Below, piece by piece: positions 39,703 through 47,741 of a DNA stretch of 61,720 nt. Made by a program: the position numbers and the translations under genes. Where the stretch lies: assembly GCA_900548625.1 (NCBI GenBank), contig URLO01000008.1, positions 1 through 61,720 of the forward strand. The letters are read 5' to 3'. How positions within the stretch are numbered: position 1 is the first letter of the stretch; each line of letters begins with the position of its first letter. The notes under the pieces were generated by a model. It had not been told where the DNA came from. It ran no database searches and worked only from the letters and a program-made list of their open reading frames with translations. This DNA is from an uncultured Eubacteriales bacterium. Lineage in GTDB: Bacteria; Bacillota; Clostridia; Oscillospirales; Oscillospiraceae.

Positions 39703-41079
39703 CTACGCCAGCGCCTGATAGCGCCGGAGGATCGCGGCGGCCTGCGCGCGCGTCATGGGCGCTGCCGAGAGCAGCCGGTGGCGCGCATCGCCCTGCAAAA
39801 TCCCAGCGCCGGCTGCCCACGAAACGGCGTCTCTGGCATAGCCGGAGACCGCGCCCGCATCGGCAAAGCCGTCCAGCGCAGCGGCGGCTCCGGTGTTTTT
39901 CCTGCCGTTTTTCTTCGCAAAGCGCCAGAGCAGCACCGCCATCTCCTCGCGTCCGATCGGCGCGTCCGCGCGGAAGGTCATATCCTCCAGCAGTCCTGCC
40001 TGCTCCGCCCACGCGAGCGCCGCGCCGTACCAGCGCGCGCTCTGCGGCTCGCTCTGCGGGCGGCCCGCCAGATTGTAGACGAGCTGGAGCGCAGCCGGCC
40101 ACGTCACCTTCCCGTTCGGGTCCATTTTCCCGTGGCCGATGCCGTTGAGAATCCCGTTTTCGCTGGCGTAGCGCATGTCGTCATAGTACCACGCGCCGGG
40201 CGTCAGATCCTCAAACGGCAGAAGCGCACCGGTGACTGTGACCGTACACACGGCGCTGACGCCGCCGCAGCGCACGGTGATGTGCGCCGTGCCCGCCGAC
40301 AGGCCGACCACACGGCCTCCGGCCACCGAGGCGACCTCCGGCGCGTCCGACTCCCAGAGCATCGTCCAGACGGCCGCCTCCGCAGGCTCGCAGCCCGCCG
40401 TCAGTGTGAGGGCGCTTCCCGCCGGAAGCTCCGCCGCCTCCGCCGAGAGCGTGACCGCCTCGACCGGGGTCTGCGTCCACGGGTTTTCCGGGCGCGGGTC
40501 GGTGGGGTCCCAGCCGCAGTCGTCGGGGACCTTGTCCACGGCGCGCGCCGGCTTTCCAAGCGGGCCTGCTTCGTCGCCGTCGTAGATGGTCACGCGCGTT
40601 CCGGCAGGGCAGTTTTCATAGACCCACTTCGCGTCCGCAGTCTGAAGCCGGACGCAGCCGAGCGACGCGACCTCGCCGAGCAGGTTGTACTCCGACGCGA
40701 TCAGCGTCGCGGGGTCCGGCTCGGTATAGCAGATGGAGTGGAACAGATAGTGACCGCTGAACTGCGTGGAATACTGCCCCCACGTGCCGTCGAACATAAA
40801 GCACCAGTCCTTTTTGAGGTCGGTGATCGTGAAGCTGCCGAGCGGCGTTGCATGGCCGCGCCGCCCCGTCGAGCAGATCATCGCCTTGTAGGGCACGGTG
40901 TATTCCCCGGCGGCATCCTGCGTGTAGACCGTCACGGTGTTCATTTTCCGGTTTACCATAATGTAATATGGGCTCTTTTTCTCTGCCGCGGACACGGACG
41001 CGGTGAGCGCCGCCGCGCACACAGCGCCAAGCACCATGAGCGCCAGCGCCGCCGCAAAGGCATGCAGCCGTTTTTTCAT
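39703..41079 (-). CDS. Secreted L,D-transpeptidase with Ig-like and SLH modules
   Basis: The 458-residue protein has a signal peptide (residues 1-31). The YkuD domain (about 37-170) has His114 (LFHSICY) and catalytic Cys142 in SLGCVRL. A Big2-like Ig domain follows (about 207-285, SVAGGRVVGLSAGTAHITV), then three SLH-type motifs (about 289-458, ending MTRAQAAAILRRYQ). L,D-transpeptidases form 3-3 peptidoglycan cross-links or attach proteins to peptidoglycan. Fusion to SLH modules would hold the enzyme at wall polymer. GGGAGGATG lies 7 nt before the ATG. Confidence 0.93.
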   Translation of the reverse strand: MKKRLHAFAAALALMVLGAVCAAALTASVSAAEKKSPYYIMVNRKMNTVTVYTQDAAGEYTVPYKAMICSTGRRGHATPLGSFTITDLKKDWCFMFDGTWGQYSTQFSGHYLFHSICYTEPDPATLIASEYNLLGEVASLGCVRLQTADAKWVYENCPAGTRVTIYDGDEAGPLGKPARAVDKVPDDCGWDPTDPRPENPWTQTPVEAVTLSAEAAELPAGSALTLTAGCEPAEAAVWTMLWESDAPEVASVAGGRVVGLSAGTAHITVRCGGVSAVCTVTVTGALLPFEDLTPGAWYYDDMRYASENGILNGIGHGKMDPNGKVTWPAALQLVYNLAGRPQSEPQSARWYGAALAWAEQAGLLEDMTFRADAPIGREEMAVLLWRFAKKNGRKNTGAAAALDGFADAGAVSGYARDAVSWAAGAGILQGDARHRLLSAAPMTRAQAAAILRRYQALA

Positions 41080-41204
41080 AGATCATCCTCCCGGGGTCGT
41101 TGCAAGTAAGATTCTCTCACAATATAGCGCAGCACCCGCCGAATGTCCAGAAAAAAACGGCGCGAATCGTTTTTCGTTTTCAAAGCCGCCTCCGCGCCGA
41201 GGGC

Positions 41205-41234
41205 TTGACGAAGTGCCACCTGCGCGTGTAGAAT
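41205..41234 (+). promoter_or_regulatory. Promoter of the DUF2284 gene
   Basis: TTGACG (41205-41210) and TAGAAT (41229-41234) are spaced 18 bases, giving a leader of about 25 nt. Confidence 0.65.
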
Positions 41235-41263
41235 AAATGAAAACCGCAGAAAAGAGGAAGTCC

Positions 41264-41836
41264 ATGTCTGACCGGACAGAATTGGAGCGGCAGCTTGCGG
41301 AGCTGCCGCTGTATCAGTACGAGTTTTTAAAAACGGACGAGCTGACCTTCACCGAGCGCGTGCGCGACATCTGCCGCAGCGAGTGCCCCATGTACAACAG
41401 ATCGTGGGCGTGCCCGCCGGCCGTCGGAACGGTGGAGGACTGCCGCGCGCGCTGTATGCGCTTTGACAGCGTGCTTGCCGCCGCGACGATCTGCGAGGTC
41501 TCGGACATCGCAAACATCGACGAGACGCTCGCCACCCGCGCCCCGCACGAGGCGCTGACGCACGAGATCGCCGCCATGGTGCGGCAGTGGTGCGGCGGCG
41601 AGACGATGGTTCTCTCGACCGAGGCCTGCGCCATCTGCGAACGCTGTGCATGGCCGGACGCGCCGTGCCGCCACCCCGACAAAATGTATCCCTGCGTCGA
41701 GAGCCACGGGATCCTCGTCACGGCGCTGGCGGACCGGCTCGGCATGAGCTTTTTTAACGGCAATCTCGTCACATGGTATTCTCTGATCTTCTATAACGAC
41801 CCGAGCGCGTCCGCGGAAAACAGCGTCCACGGATAG
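41264..41836 (+). CDS. DUF2284 cysteine-rich metal-binding protein
   Basis: The 190-residue protein has the DUF2284 cysteine pattern. CRSECPMYNRSWACPPAVG is near the N-terminus, and ACAICERCAWPDAPCRHPDKMYPCVESHG is in the second half. It probably binds an Fe-S cluster or another metal; the function is unknown. AGAGGAAG lies 4-5 nt before the ATG at 41264, and an ATG at 41237 has no site. Its 3' end overlaps the convergent pseudouridine synthase gene by 46 bp. Confidence 0.87.
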   Translation: MSDRTELERQLAELPLYQYEFLKTDELTFTERVRDICRSECPMYNRSWACPPAVGTVEDCRARCMRFDSVLAAATICEVSDIANIDETLATRAPHEALTHEIAAMVRQWCGGETMVLSTEACAICERCAWPDAPCRHPDKMYPCVESHGILVTALADRLGMSFFNGNLVTWYSLIFYNDPSASAENSVHG

Positions 41837-42444
41837 GCCTCCGGCGGGCGCGCGGCAAAGCGCAGCTCCCCGCCGTGTACGGGATGCGGAAAGCGCAGCT
41901 CCGCCGACCAGAGCGCAAGCGTGCAGCGGTTTTCGCGGCTTCCGTACTTGCCGTCGCCGGTGAGCGGCCAGCCGCGCGAGGAAAACTGGACGCGGATCTG
42001 GTGCGTGCGCCCGGTGTCGAGCTTCACGCGCACGAGCGCCCGCTCCTGCGCCGTCTCCAGCACGCGGTAGGATAGCCGCGCCTGCTTGACGCCCGCGCGG
42101 GCGCGCTTCACGACGTAGCTTTTTTTCTTCTGACGGTCGAAAAAGAGCAGGTCGCAGAGCGCATCCTCCCGCGCCTCCGGGCAGCCGTCCAGCACGGCGA
42201 GATATTCCTTCCCGAACGCCTCTGTCTGCACCGCCGCCGAAAGCCGCGCGGCGGCAGGCTTTGTCCGGGCATAGACCATCACGCCGCCCGCGGGCTGGTC
42301 GAGCCGGTGGACGGGATAGAACTCCCCGCCGAGCGCCGCGCGCAGGAGCGCGGGCATCGCGTTTTCGCCGTCCCCCTCGGAAAGCGCCCCGACCGGCTTG
42401 ACGCAGACGGCCACCGCCGCATCGGCATACAAAATCTCCGGCAC
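41791..42444 (-). CDS. RluA-family pseudouridine synthase
   Basis: The 217-residue protein has the RluA motif YPVHRLDQPAGGVMVYA with the catalytic Asp. TGRTHQIRVQFSSRGWPLTGDGKYG follows, and there is no S4 domain. It isomerises uridine in rRNA or tRNA; which target cannot be told. A GTG start at 42444 is chosen because AAGGAGG is 8 nt upstream; an in-frame TTG at 42465 lies before that site. It is convergent with the DUF2284 gene with overlapping ends, and divergent from the ABC exporter. Confidence 0.88.
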   Translation of the reverse strand: MPEILYADAAVAVCVKPVGALSEGDGENAMPALLRAALGGEFYPVHRLDQPAGGVMVYARTKPAAARLSAAVQTEAFGKEYLAVLDGCPEAREDALCDLLFFDRQKKKSYVVKRARAGVKQARLSYRVLETAQERALVRVKLDTGRTHQIRVQFSSRGWPLTGDGKYGSRENRCTLALWSAELRFPHPVHGGELRFAARPPEAYPWTLFSADALGSL

Positions 42445-42557
42445 CGCATGTCCCTCCTTCGGCAATACCGCGCGGTATCGCCTTTTTTGGTTTCTATCAT
42501 ATCCGCCCCGGCCCAGAAATGCAAGCGCCGGTGATCATACAGAAACGGAGACACCTC

Positions 42558-44318
42558 ATGACAACGAAAGACTATCAAAAAAAGAGCGGCCTTTCCATTT
42601 TCCTCTCGTTTTTCAAGCCCCACCGCAAGCTGTTCGCACTCGACCTCAGCTGTGCGCTGCTGGTCTCGCTGATCGACCTGTGCTACCCCATCGTCTCGCG
42701 CACCGCCATGCACAAGCTGCTGCCGGAGCACGCCTTCCAGACGTTCTTCCTTGTGATGGGCGTCGTGGTCGCGGCGTACATCCTGCGCTCGTTCCTGTAT
42801 TTCATCATCGGCTACTGGGGTCACACCTTCGGCATCCGCGTCGAGGCGGACATCCGCAGCGTCCTGTTTACGCACATGCAGGAGCTGAGCTTCGATTTCT
42901 ATGACCACAACCGCACCGGCCAGCTCATGAGCCGCCTGACCTCCGACCTGTTCGAGATCACCGAGCTTGCCCACCACGGCCCCGAGGATCTGTTCATCTC
43001 GATGGTCACGATCGTGGGCGCGCTCGTCATCATGTTCACGGTCGAATGGCGGCTGGCGCTGGTCGTGTGCGTCATGGTGCCGATCTTCCTCATTGTCATC
43101 ATGAGCCGCCGCCGGAGCATGGGCAGAGCCTCCGTCTTTGTCAAGCAGAAGACCGGCGCGATCAACGCCGACATCGAATCGAGCCTCTCCGGTATGCGCA
43201 CCGCCAAGGCCTTCGCCAGCGAGGATCTGGAGGAGGAGAAATTCCGCCGCTCGAACAACATGTACAAGACCTCCAAGCGCATGTTCCACCGGGAAATGGG
43301 CCTGTTCAACGCGCTGATGGAGTTTTTCGTGTCGATGCTGTCCGTGACCGTCATTCTGGTCGGCGGCACGCTGATCATGAAGGGCGAGATGGATTATGTT
43401 GACCTCATCACCTTCAGCCTCTACATCACCACGTTCGTAAACCCCGTTCGCCGTCTTGCGAACTTCACCGAGATGTTCGCCAACGGCACGGCGGGCTTCT
43501 CGCGCTTTCTTGAGATCATGCGCACCGAGCCGCGTCTCAAGGACAAGCCCGACGCCATCGAGCTGCGCAATGTCGAGGGCCGCATCGACGTGGAGAACGT
43601 CACCTTCGCCTATGAGCAGGAGCTTGACGTGCTGCATGGCGTGACGCTCCATGTCACGCCCGGCGAGACCATCGCGGTCGTCGGCCCCTCCGGCGGCGGC
43701 AAATCGACGCTCTGCCAGCTTGTCCCGCGCTTTTACGACGTGACCACGGGCGCGGTGCTGATCGACGGCCATGACGTGCGCGACATCACGCAGCGCAGTC
43801 TGCGCCGGAACATCGGCATCGTCCAGCAGGACGTGTTCCTGTTCGCCGACTCCATTCTGGAGAACATCCGCTACGGCAGACCCGATGCGACGATGGACGA
43901 GATCGTTCGCGCCGCCAAGCGCGCCGAGATCTACGACGACATCATGGCGATGCCCGACGGCTTTGACACCTACGTCGGCGAGCGCGGCACGCTCCTGTCC
44001 GGCGGCCAGAAGCAGCGCATCTCCATCGCGCGCATTTTCCTGAAAAACCCGCCGATCCTGCTCCTCGACGAGGCGACCTCGGCGCTCGACAGTCTGACCG
44101 AGGCCAAGATCCAGCACGCCTTTGACGAGCTGGCAAAGGACCGCACGACGCTCATCATCGCCCACCGCCTGTCCACCATCCGGCAGGCCAGCCGCATTCT
44201 GGTCATCGCGGACGGCCGCATCGAGGAGCAGGGCACGCATGAGGAGCTTCTGGCAAAGGGCGGCACCTACGCCGGGCTCTATCACACGCAGAACGCGGAG
44301 GCGCTCCATGCAAGCTGA
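42558..44318 (+). CDS. ABC exporter with fused membrane and ATPase domains
   Basis: The 586-residue half-transporter has an N-terminal six-helix ABC membrane domain (about 15-310; EADIRSVLFTHMQELSFDFYDHNRTGQLMSRL is the coupling region). The ATPase domain follows with Walker A GPSGGGKST, Q-loop QQDVFLF, signature LLSGGQKQR, Walker B ILLLDEATSALD and H-loop IAHRLS. It works as a homodimer or heterodimer. No second half-transporter is adjacent, so a homodimeric exporter is likely. The substrate is unknown. ACGGAG precedes the ATG. The 3' end overlaps the truncated HAD gene by 11 bp. Confidence 0.92.
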   Translation: MTTKDYQKKSGLSIFLSFFKPHRKLFALDLSCALLVSLIDLCYPIVSRTAMHKLLPEHAFQTFFLVMGVVVAAYILRSFLYFIIGYWGHTFGIRVEADIRSVLFTHMQELSFDFYDHNRTGQLMSRLTSDLFEITELAHHGPEDLFISMVTIVGALVIMFTVEWRLALVVCVMVPIFLIVIMSRRRSMGRASVFVKQKTGAINADIESSLSGMRTAKAFASEDLEEEKFRRSNNMYKTSKRMFHREMGLFNALMEFFVSMLSVTVILVGGTLIMKGEMDYVDLITFSLYITTFVNPVRRLANFTEMFANGTAGFSRFLEIMRTEPRLKDKPDAIELRNVEGRIDVENVTFAYEQELDVLHGVTLHVTPGETIAVVGPSGGGKSTLCQLVPRFYDVTTGAVLIDGHDVRDITQRSLRRNIGIVQQDVFLFADSILENIRYGRPDATMDEIVRAAKRAEIYDDIMAMPDGFDTYVGERGTLLSGGQKQRISIARIFLKNPPILLLDEATSALDSLTEAKIQHAFDELAKDRTTLIIAHRLSTIRQASRILVIADGRIEEQGTHEELLAKGGTYAGLYHTQNAEALHAS

Positions 44319-44580
44319 GCATCCTGCGCAAACCTGCCGCAAGCGGCGGCGGGAGGCGGTCTTTTTTGACCTTGACGACACGCTCTATGACCGCGCCGTG
44401 CCCTATCTCGCGGCGTTCCGGCAGTTTTTTGGCGTCCGCTACGAAGACCGCGCCGCGCAGGCGTTTGACGCCGTCATCCGCCGCGGCGAAGCGCCCGGCA
44501 CGCCGCGCCCGGACTACACCGCCGGCAGCGAGCAGGCGCTTCTGGCCTGCCTCCGGGAAATTTCCGAACAGGACGCATAA
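44308..44580 (+). pseudogene. Truncated HAD-superfamily hydrolase (N-terminal fragment)
   Basis: The 90-residue product carries HAD motif I (VFFDLDDTLYD, residues 19-29) and the start of the cap domain (YLAAFRQFFGV). It then stops. HAD phosphatases of this type are about 220-240 residues, so motifs II-IV are missing. The start overlaps the ABC exporter gene, as in an intact operon. The reading frame ends 4 bp before a terminator, and a family B repeat array occupies the following 500 bp. Loss of the 3' part by rearrangement near the repeats is likely. Confidence 0.7.
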
Positions 44581-44583
44581 AAT

Positions 44584-44627
44584 ATCCCCGTGTGAGCGCA
44601 ATGCCCTCACACGGGGATGTTTGTTTC
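44584..44627 (+). terminator. Terminator after the truncated HAD gene
   Basis: A 13-bp stem ATCCCCGTGTGAG / CTCACACGGGGAT with a nine-base loop is followed by GTTTGTTTC. Confidence 0.8.
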
Positions 44628-44698
44628 GGGAAATTCCGGCGGGAAACGTGAAAATGATGCGAATGCGCCGGGGCTCTCCTAAAAACGCAGGATTCTCC

Positions 44699-45110
44699 GC
44701 GGGCGGACAGAGTCGTCCGCCCCTACGCGGTGTGTTCCCGTTTGGGCGGCGGGAGGGGTCGATGTGGGCATCGACCCCTACGGCGCGGAATGGGAAACGC
44801 GGTGATTTTTCGCCGGACGCGCGTGGTTTCTCATACCCCTTGTAGGGGGGGACGACATAGAATCATTGTTTTTAACGGTCACTTGTAGGGGCGGACGACT
44901 CTGTCCGCCCTCAAAATTCGTTGATTTCTCGTGGTCGTTTGTAGGGGCCGATGCCCACATCGGCCCGTTAGAATGTTGCGAATTCGCATTGGATTTCCAT
45001 AAAAACGGGCATTTTCCGCGGGCGGACAGGGTCGTCCGCCCCTACGGCGTAGAATAAAATGTTACGATTTTTCGCGGGCGTTCGTAGGGGCCGATGCCCA
45101 CATCGGCCCG
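44699..45110. repeat. Palindromic repeat family B, array of seven units
   Basis: Units occur at about 44701-44725, 44755-44781, 44842-44860 (degenerate), 44884-44910, 44941-44966, 45019-45045 and 45082-45109. Two subtypes alternate: GGGGCGGACGACTCTGTCCG-type and GGGGCCGATGCCCACATCGG-type (with a GGGGTCGATG variant), in both orientations. Spacers of 30-60 bp share phrases such as AACGCGG and TTTTTCGC. Short ORFs across the units are artefacts. Nothing else is recognisable between 44628 and 45143. Confidence 0.88.
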
Positions 45111-45143
45111 GTGCGGTATACAATTTTAACGAAAAACGCGGAC

Positions 45144-45881
45144 TCAGGGGTTTTCTGCGGCGTCTTCGGCTGTCCGGAGCTGCGCGGCGACCGCCGTCTC
45201 GCCCGATTCCTTGACGGCGGCAAGCTGCCAGCCGTCCTCCGTTCTGCGGCGGCGGATGGAGAGCGTCTCGCCCTCAAAGCACGGGCGGCGGTAATGCGTC
45301 TCCATCTCCCGGATGCGGTGCAGCTCCGCGGAGGGAAACGTCCCGAGCAGCATCCAGACATACGCGACGTTATTCATGTGGCAGCCCAGATCGAGATCGA
45401 CCGAACGGACGGTATAACGGCAGACCTCGTCCTCCGGCACGCCGCGCAGCGGCGCATACGCCCCGTCGCAGACCGTCTCCTCCGGCAAAATCAGCTCCGG
45501 CGGGTAGACCGGCGCGACCGGGACGGGACGCTTGCTCGCAAGGTCGAGCACCGCCCACTGCGTCCGCGCCTCGGCCAGAAGCGTCTGGCCGTGCTTCATG
45601 GTGTAAAACCGCTCACAGCGGAGATTTTCGACCGCGCCCGGCCACGTCTCCAGCGTGACCGTCTGCATCATCGCAGGACGCGCATAAAGGCGGATGCGGC
45701 TGCGCACCGTCAGCCAGAACAGCCCTCTTTGCGCCATCGCCTCGCCGCCCACGCCGATCTGCTCCGCGTGGAGCGCGGCAATGTCCATAAACTGACTGAG
45801 CGCCCCCTGCACCGAGAGCCGCGCCGTGTCGTCGCAGTGGCTCAGCGGCACCGTCCACGCGCCGTGATATCGATTTTCCAT
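45144..45881 (-). CDS. Acyl-ACP thioesterase
   Basis: The 245-residue protein has two tandem hot-dog domains. The N-terminal half contains GALSQFMDIAALHAEQIGVG and GLFWLTVRSRIRL. The C-terminal half has the active-site region VDLDLGCHMNNVAYVWM (about 165-181) and ETHYRRPCFEGE. It hydrolyses acyl-ACP to release free fatty acid. AGGAGG is 7 nt before the ATG at 45881. The gene lies downstream of the zinc-ribbon gene on the same strand, with a hairpin between them. Confidence 0.9.
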   Translation of the reverse strand: MENRYHGAWTVPLSHCDDTARLSVQGALSQFMDIAALHAEQIGVGGEAMAQRGLFWLTVRSRIRLYARPAMMQTVTLETWPGAVENLRCERFYTMKHGQTLLAEARTQWAVLDLASKRPVPVAPVYPPELILPEETVCDGAYAPLRGVPEDEVCRYTVRSVDLDLGCHMNNVAYVWMLLGTFPSAELHRIREMETHYRRPCFEGETLSIRRRRTEDGWQLAAVKESGETAVAAQLRTAEDAAENP

Positions 45882-45901
45882 GTTCAAACCTCCTGATCAC
45901 A

Positions 45902-45940
45902 GAAAACGCGGAGCCGCCGAAGCGCACTCCGCGTTTTTTG
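45902..45940 (-). terminator. Hairpin between the zinc-ribbon and thioesterase genes
   Basis: AAAACGCGGAG ... CTCCGCGTTTT flank a 13-base loop. T-runs occur on both strands, so it can end the zinc-ribbon transcript. Confidence 0.65.
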
Positions 45941-45946
45941 TCTGCT

Positions 45947-46336
45947 TTACGTCTTTTTGATGAAGCGCTCGCCGCATTTCGGGCAGCGGATGTTGATCGT
46001 ACCCTTGCCGCGCGGAACGCGCACCATCTGCCGGCAGCGCGGGCAGCGGAAATAGCGGTTGCGGCGGTCCTTGATGCGGCTGCAAAAGCCGAGCCAGCGC
46101 GTATTTTCGCGCCGTCTTGCCTCGATGTTGCGCGAGTAGGTGCGGAAAATGCTCCAGATCAGGAGCGCCTCCGACAAATAGGTACATATCACCAGCCACG
46201 GCGTCAGGAATCTGGCGCCAAGCCCGCCGATCAGCATCCCGACCAGCGCCGCTGCCAGAATCGCCATATTGAGCTTGTCCGTGCCGTAGCGGCCTGCCAT
46301 AAAGCGGCGCAGCGCGTCGCCGAGCTTCTGAAACAT
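45947..46336 (-). CDS. Small membrane protein with C-terminal zinc ribbon
   Basis: The 129-residue protein has two membrane helices (about 26-66). A basic segment leads to a zinc ribbon (YFRCPRCRQMVRVPRGKGTINIRCPKCGERFIKK). The four-cysteine ribbon resembles zinc-ribbon tails that bind nucleic acid or act as sensors. The function is unknown. GGAGGAGACGT precedes the ATG at 46336. Confidence 0.78.
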   Translation of the reverse strand: MFQKLGDALRRFMAGRYGTDKLNMAILAAALVGMLIGGLGARFLTPWLVICTYLSEALLIWSIFRTYSRNIEARRRENTRWLGFCSRIKDRRNRYFRCPRCRQMVRVPRGKGTINIRCPKCGERFIKKT

Positions 46337-46418
46337 ACGTCTCCTCCGATCCTGCATTTGCTCTTTCGTGCTTATTATATCCTGCGGACGCGGAAAAGCA
46401 AGAACGCACGCCAATCGT

Positions 46419-47285
46419 TTAAAAATTGTTTACGTCTGCCCGCGCGAGCGTCACCACGGGCACTTCCGGCGGGTTTGCGATGCGAAGCGGCAGGCGGTGG
46501 CTCGGGCCAAGGCCCCGGCTGACCACGAGCTGCGTGCGCCCGCGCGTGTAGACCCCGGCGGTGTATTCCGGGAAAAATTCATAGTGCGTGCCGAAGACCG
46601 GCCCCAGCAGCGGCAGCCGGACAATGCCGCCGTGTGCGTGCCCGGCGAGCACCGCGTCCACGCCCAGCTCCGCCCACTGTGAAAGCTGGTCGTTCCGATG
46701 CGCCAGCATGAGGATGTAGACGTCCTCGCCCTCTTTTTCGCGGATCTCGCGCACCAGCTCGGCGGGGGTCTTGCGGTCGGCAGGGCCGTTCGGGTCGTCC
46801 ACGCCCGCCACGACCATGCGCGCGCCGCCGTTTGTGAGGACGCGGTAGCTGTTGTGCAGCCGGACGGCGCCCGCCGCATCGAGCATGTCAAACAGCGCCT
46901 GCCGCATCCGGCGCGGGCAGACCCACTCGTGATTTCCGGTGACATAAAAGACCGGCGCAATGGCGCGCAGCGCCGTCAGCAGCGCGGGAATGTCCGCAAG
47001 CCCCGCGACCTCGTCGGCAAGGTCTCCCGTCAGGGCGATGAGGTCGGGCTCTGCGCGGCGCACGGCCTCCAGAAGCCGCGCGTTGTCCCTGCCGAACCGC
47101 GCCCCGTGGAGGTCGGAAAGCTGCACGATGCGCAGCCCCGAGAACGCCGCCGGAAGGCGCGCGCTCTCCAGCCGGTACGGTGTTGTCACAAGCGTGCAGT
47201 TTCCAAGCCAGCCCGCCGCCGTCAGCGCCGCCAGCGCCGGAAGCACCCAGAGCCCGCGGCGCGCGCCCTGCCTTCTTTTCTCCAT
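46419..47285 (-). CDS. Membrane-anchored metallophosphoesterase
   Basis: The 288-residue protein has an N-terminal membrane anchor (about 10-30). The calcineurin-like motifs are LSDLHGARFG (about 57), LTGDLAD (about 85), YVTGNHEW (about 113), LAHRND and AGHAHGG (about 215). It resembles YkuE/YaeI-type phosphodiesterases that act on lipid-linked or nucleotide phosphates. The ATG at 47285 or the GTG at 47288 both follow AAAGGGAT. The reading frame runs upstream into a family A repeat, but that part is not coding. Confidence 0.87.
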   Translation of the reverse strand: MEKRRQGARRGLWVLPALAALTAAGWLGNCTLVTTPYRLESARLPAAFSGLRIVQLSDLHGARFGRDNARLLEAVRRAEPDLIALTGDLADEVAGLADIPALLTALRAIAPVFYVTGNHEWVCPRRMRQALFDMLDAAGAVRLHNSYRVLTNGGARMVVAGVDDPNGPADRKTPAELVREIREKEGEDVYILMLAHRNDQLSQWAELGVDAVLAGHAHGGIVRLPLLGPVFGTHYEFFPEYTAGVYTRGRTQLVVSRGLGPSHRLPLRIANPPEVPVVTLARADVNNF

Positions 47286-47328
47286 CACATCCGCATCCCT
47301 TTCGTAAAAATTCGTGTGTACGCAGGCT

Positions 47329-47521
47329 TTCAAAGACCTCGTAGAGTTTCGCCGCGCACGGCGAAATAAAATGTAAATCGGTTTTGTCCGGGGGCGTGAA
47401 CCTCGGACAAAACACGCTACGCCCGGCAAGTGTGGAATTTGTGCGCAAGCAGCGCACAAATTATGCGCGCAGGCGGGTGCAGCCTTTTCAAACGGGAAAC
47501 CAGCGAAGCGTTTCCCGTTTG
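47329..47521 (-). repeat. Hairpin repeat family A, inverted copy lacking hairpin 1
   Basis: Read on the minus strand it starts with hairpin 2 (TCAAACGGGAAA / TTTCCCGTTTGA). This replaces the GCGAACC / GGTTCGC arms of other copies by a compensated variant. Hairpin 3, hairpin 4 (GTTTTGTCCGAGG / CCCCGGACAAAAC) and hairpin 5 (TTTCGCCG / CGGCGAAA) follow. It ends CTCTACGAGGTCTTTGA. It lies upstream of the phosphoesterase start, between two similar AAAGGGATGCGG segments. Confidence 0.85.
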
Positions 47522-47667
47522 AGCGCGAGCCGCATCCCTTTCCAAAAAATCTGCGTCTACTGTATCACAGCCGCCGCCGAAAAGGAAGCCGGAACGTGTC
47601 TCCGGCGGCAAAAATCCCGTCTTACCGGTCTCTTTGCCCTTTGCGGGCAGAATTTCTGGATTTTTGG

Positions 47668-47696
47668 TTGTGATACGGCCGTAAAGATGCTATAAT
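47668..47696 (+). promoter_or_regulatory. Promoter of the recJ-relA operon
   Basis: TTGTGA (47668-47673) and a perfect TATAAT with TGC extension (47691-47696) are spaced 17 bases, giving a leader of about 40 nt. Confidence 0.75.
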
Positions 47697-47741
47697 AAGC
47701 GGAAATGATAAAATAGACGAGTTATTGGATGTGTATCTGAA

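Noticed and set aside
44699..45110. Short ORFs reading through family B units (peptides such as GGQSRPPLQ or VGADAHIGP)
   Set aside because: The same peptides appear wherever the palindrome occurs and in several frames, and none has a binding site; they are translated repeats, not genes.
44699..45110. CRISPR array
   Set aside because: The units vary in sequence, alternate between two types, occur in both orientations, and their spacers vary in length and share sequence. No cas gene is present.
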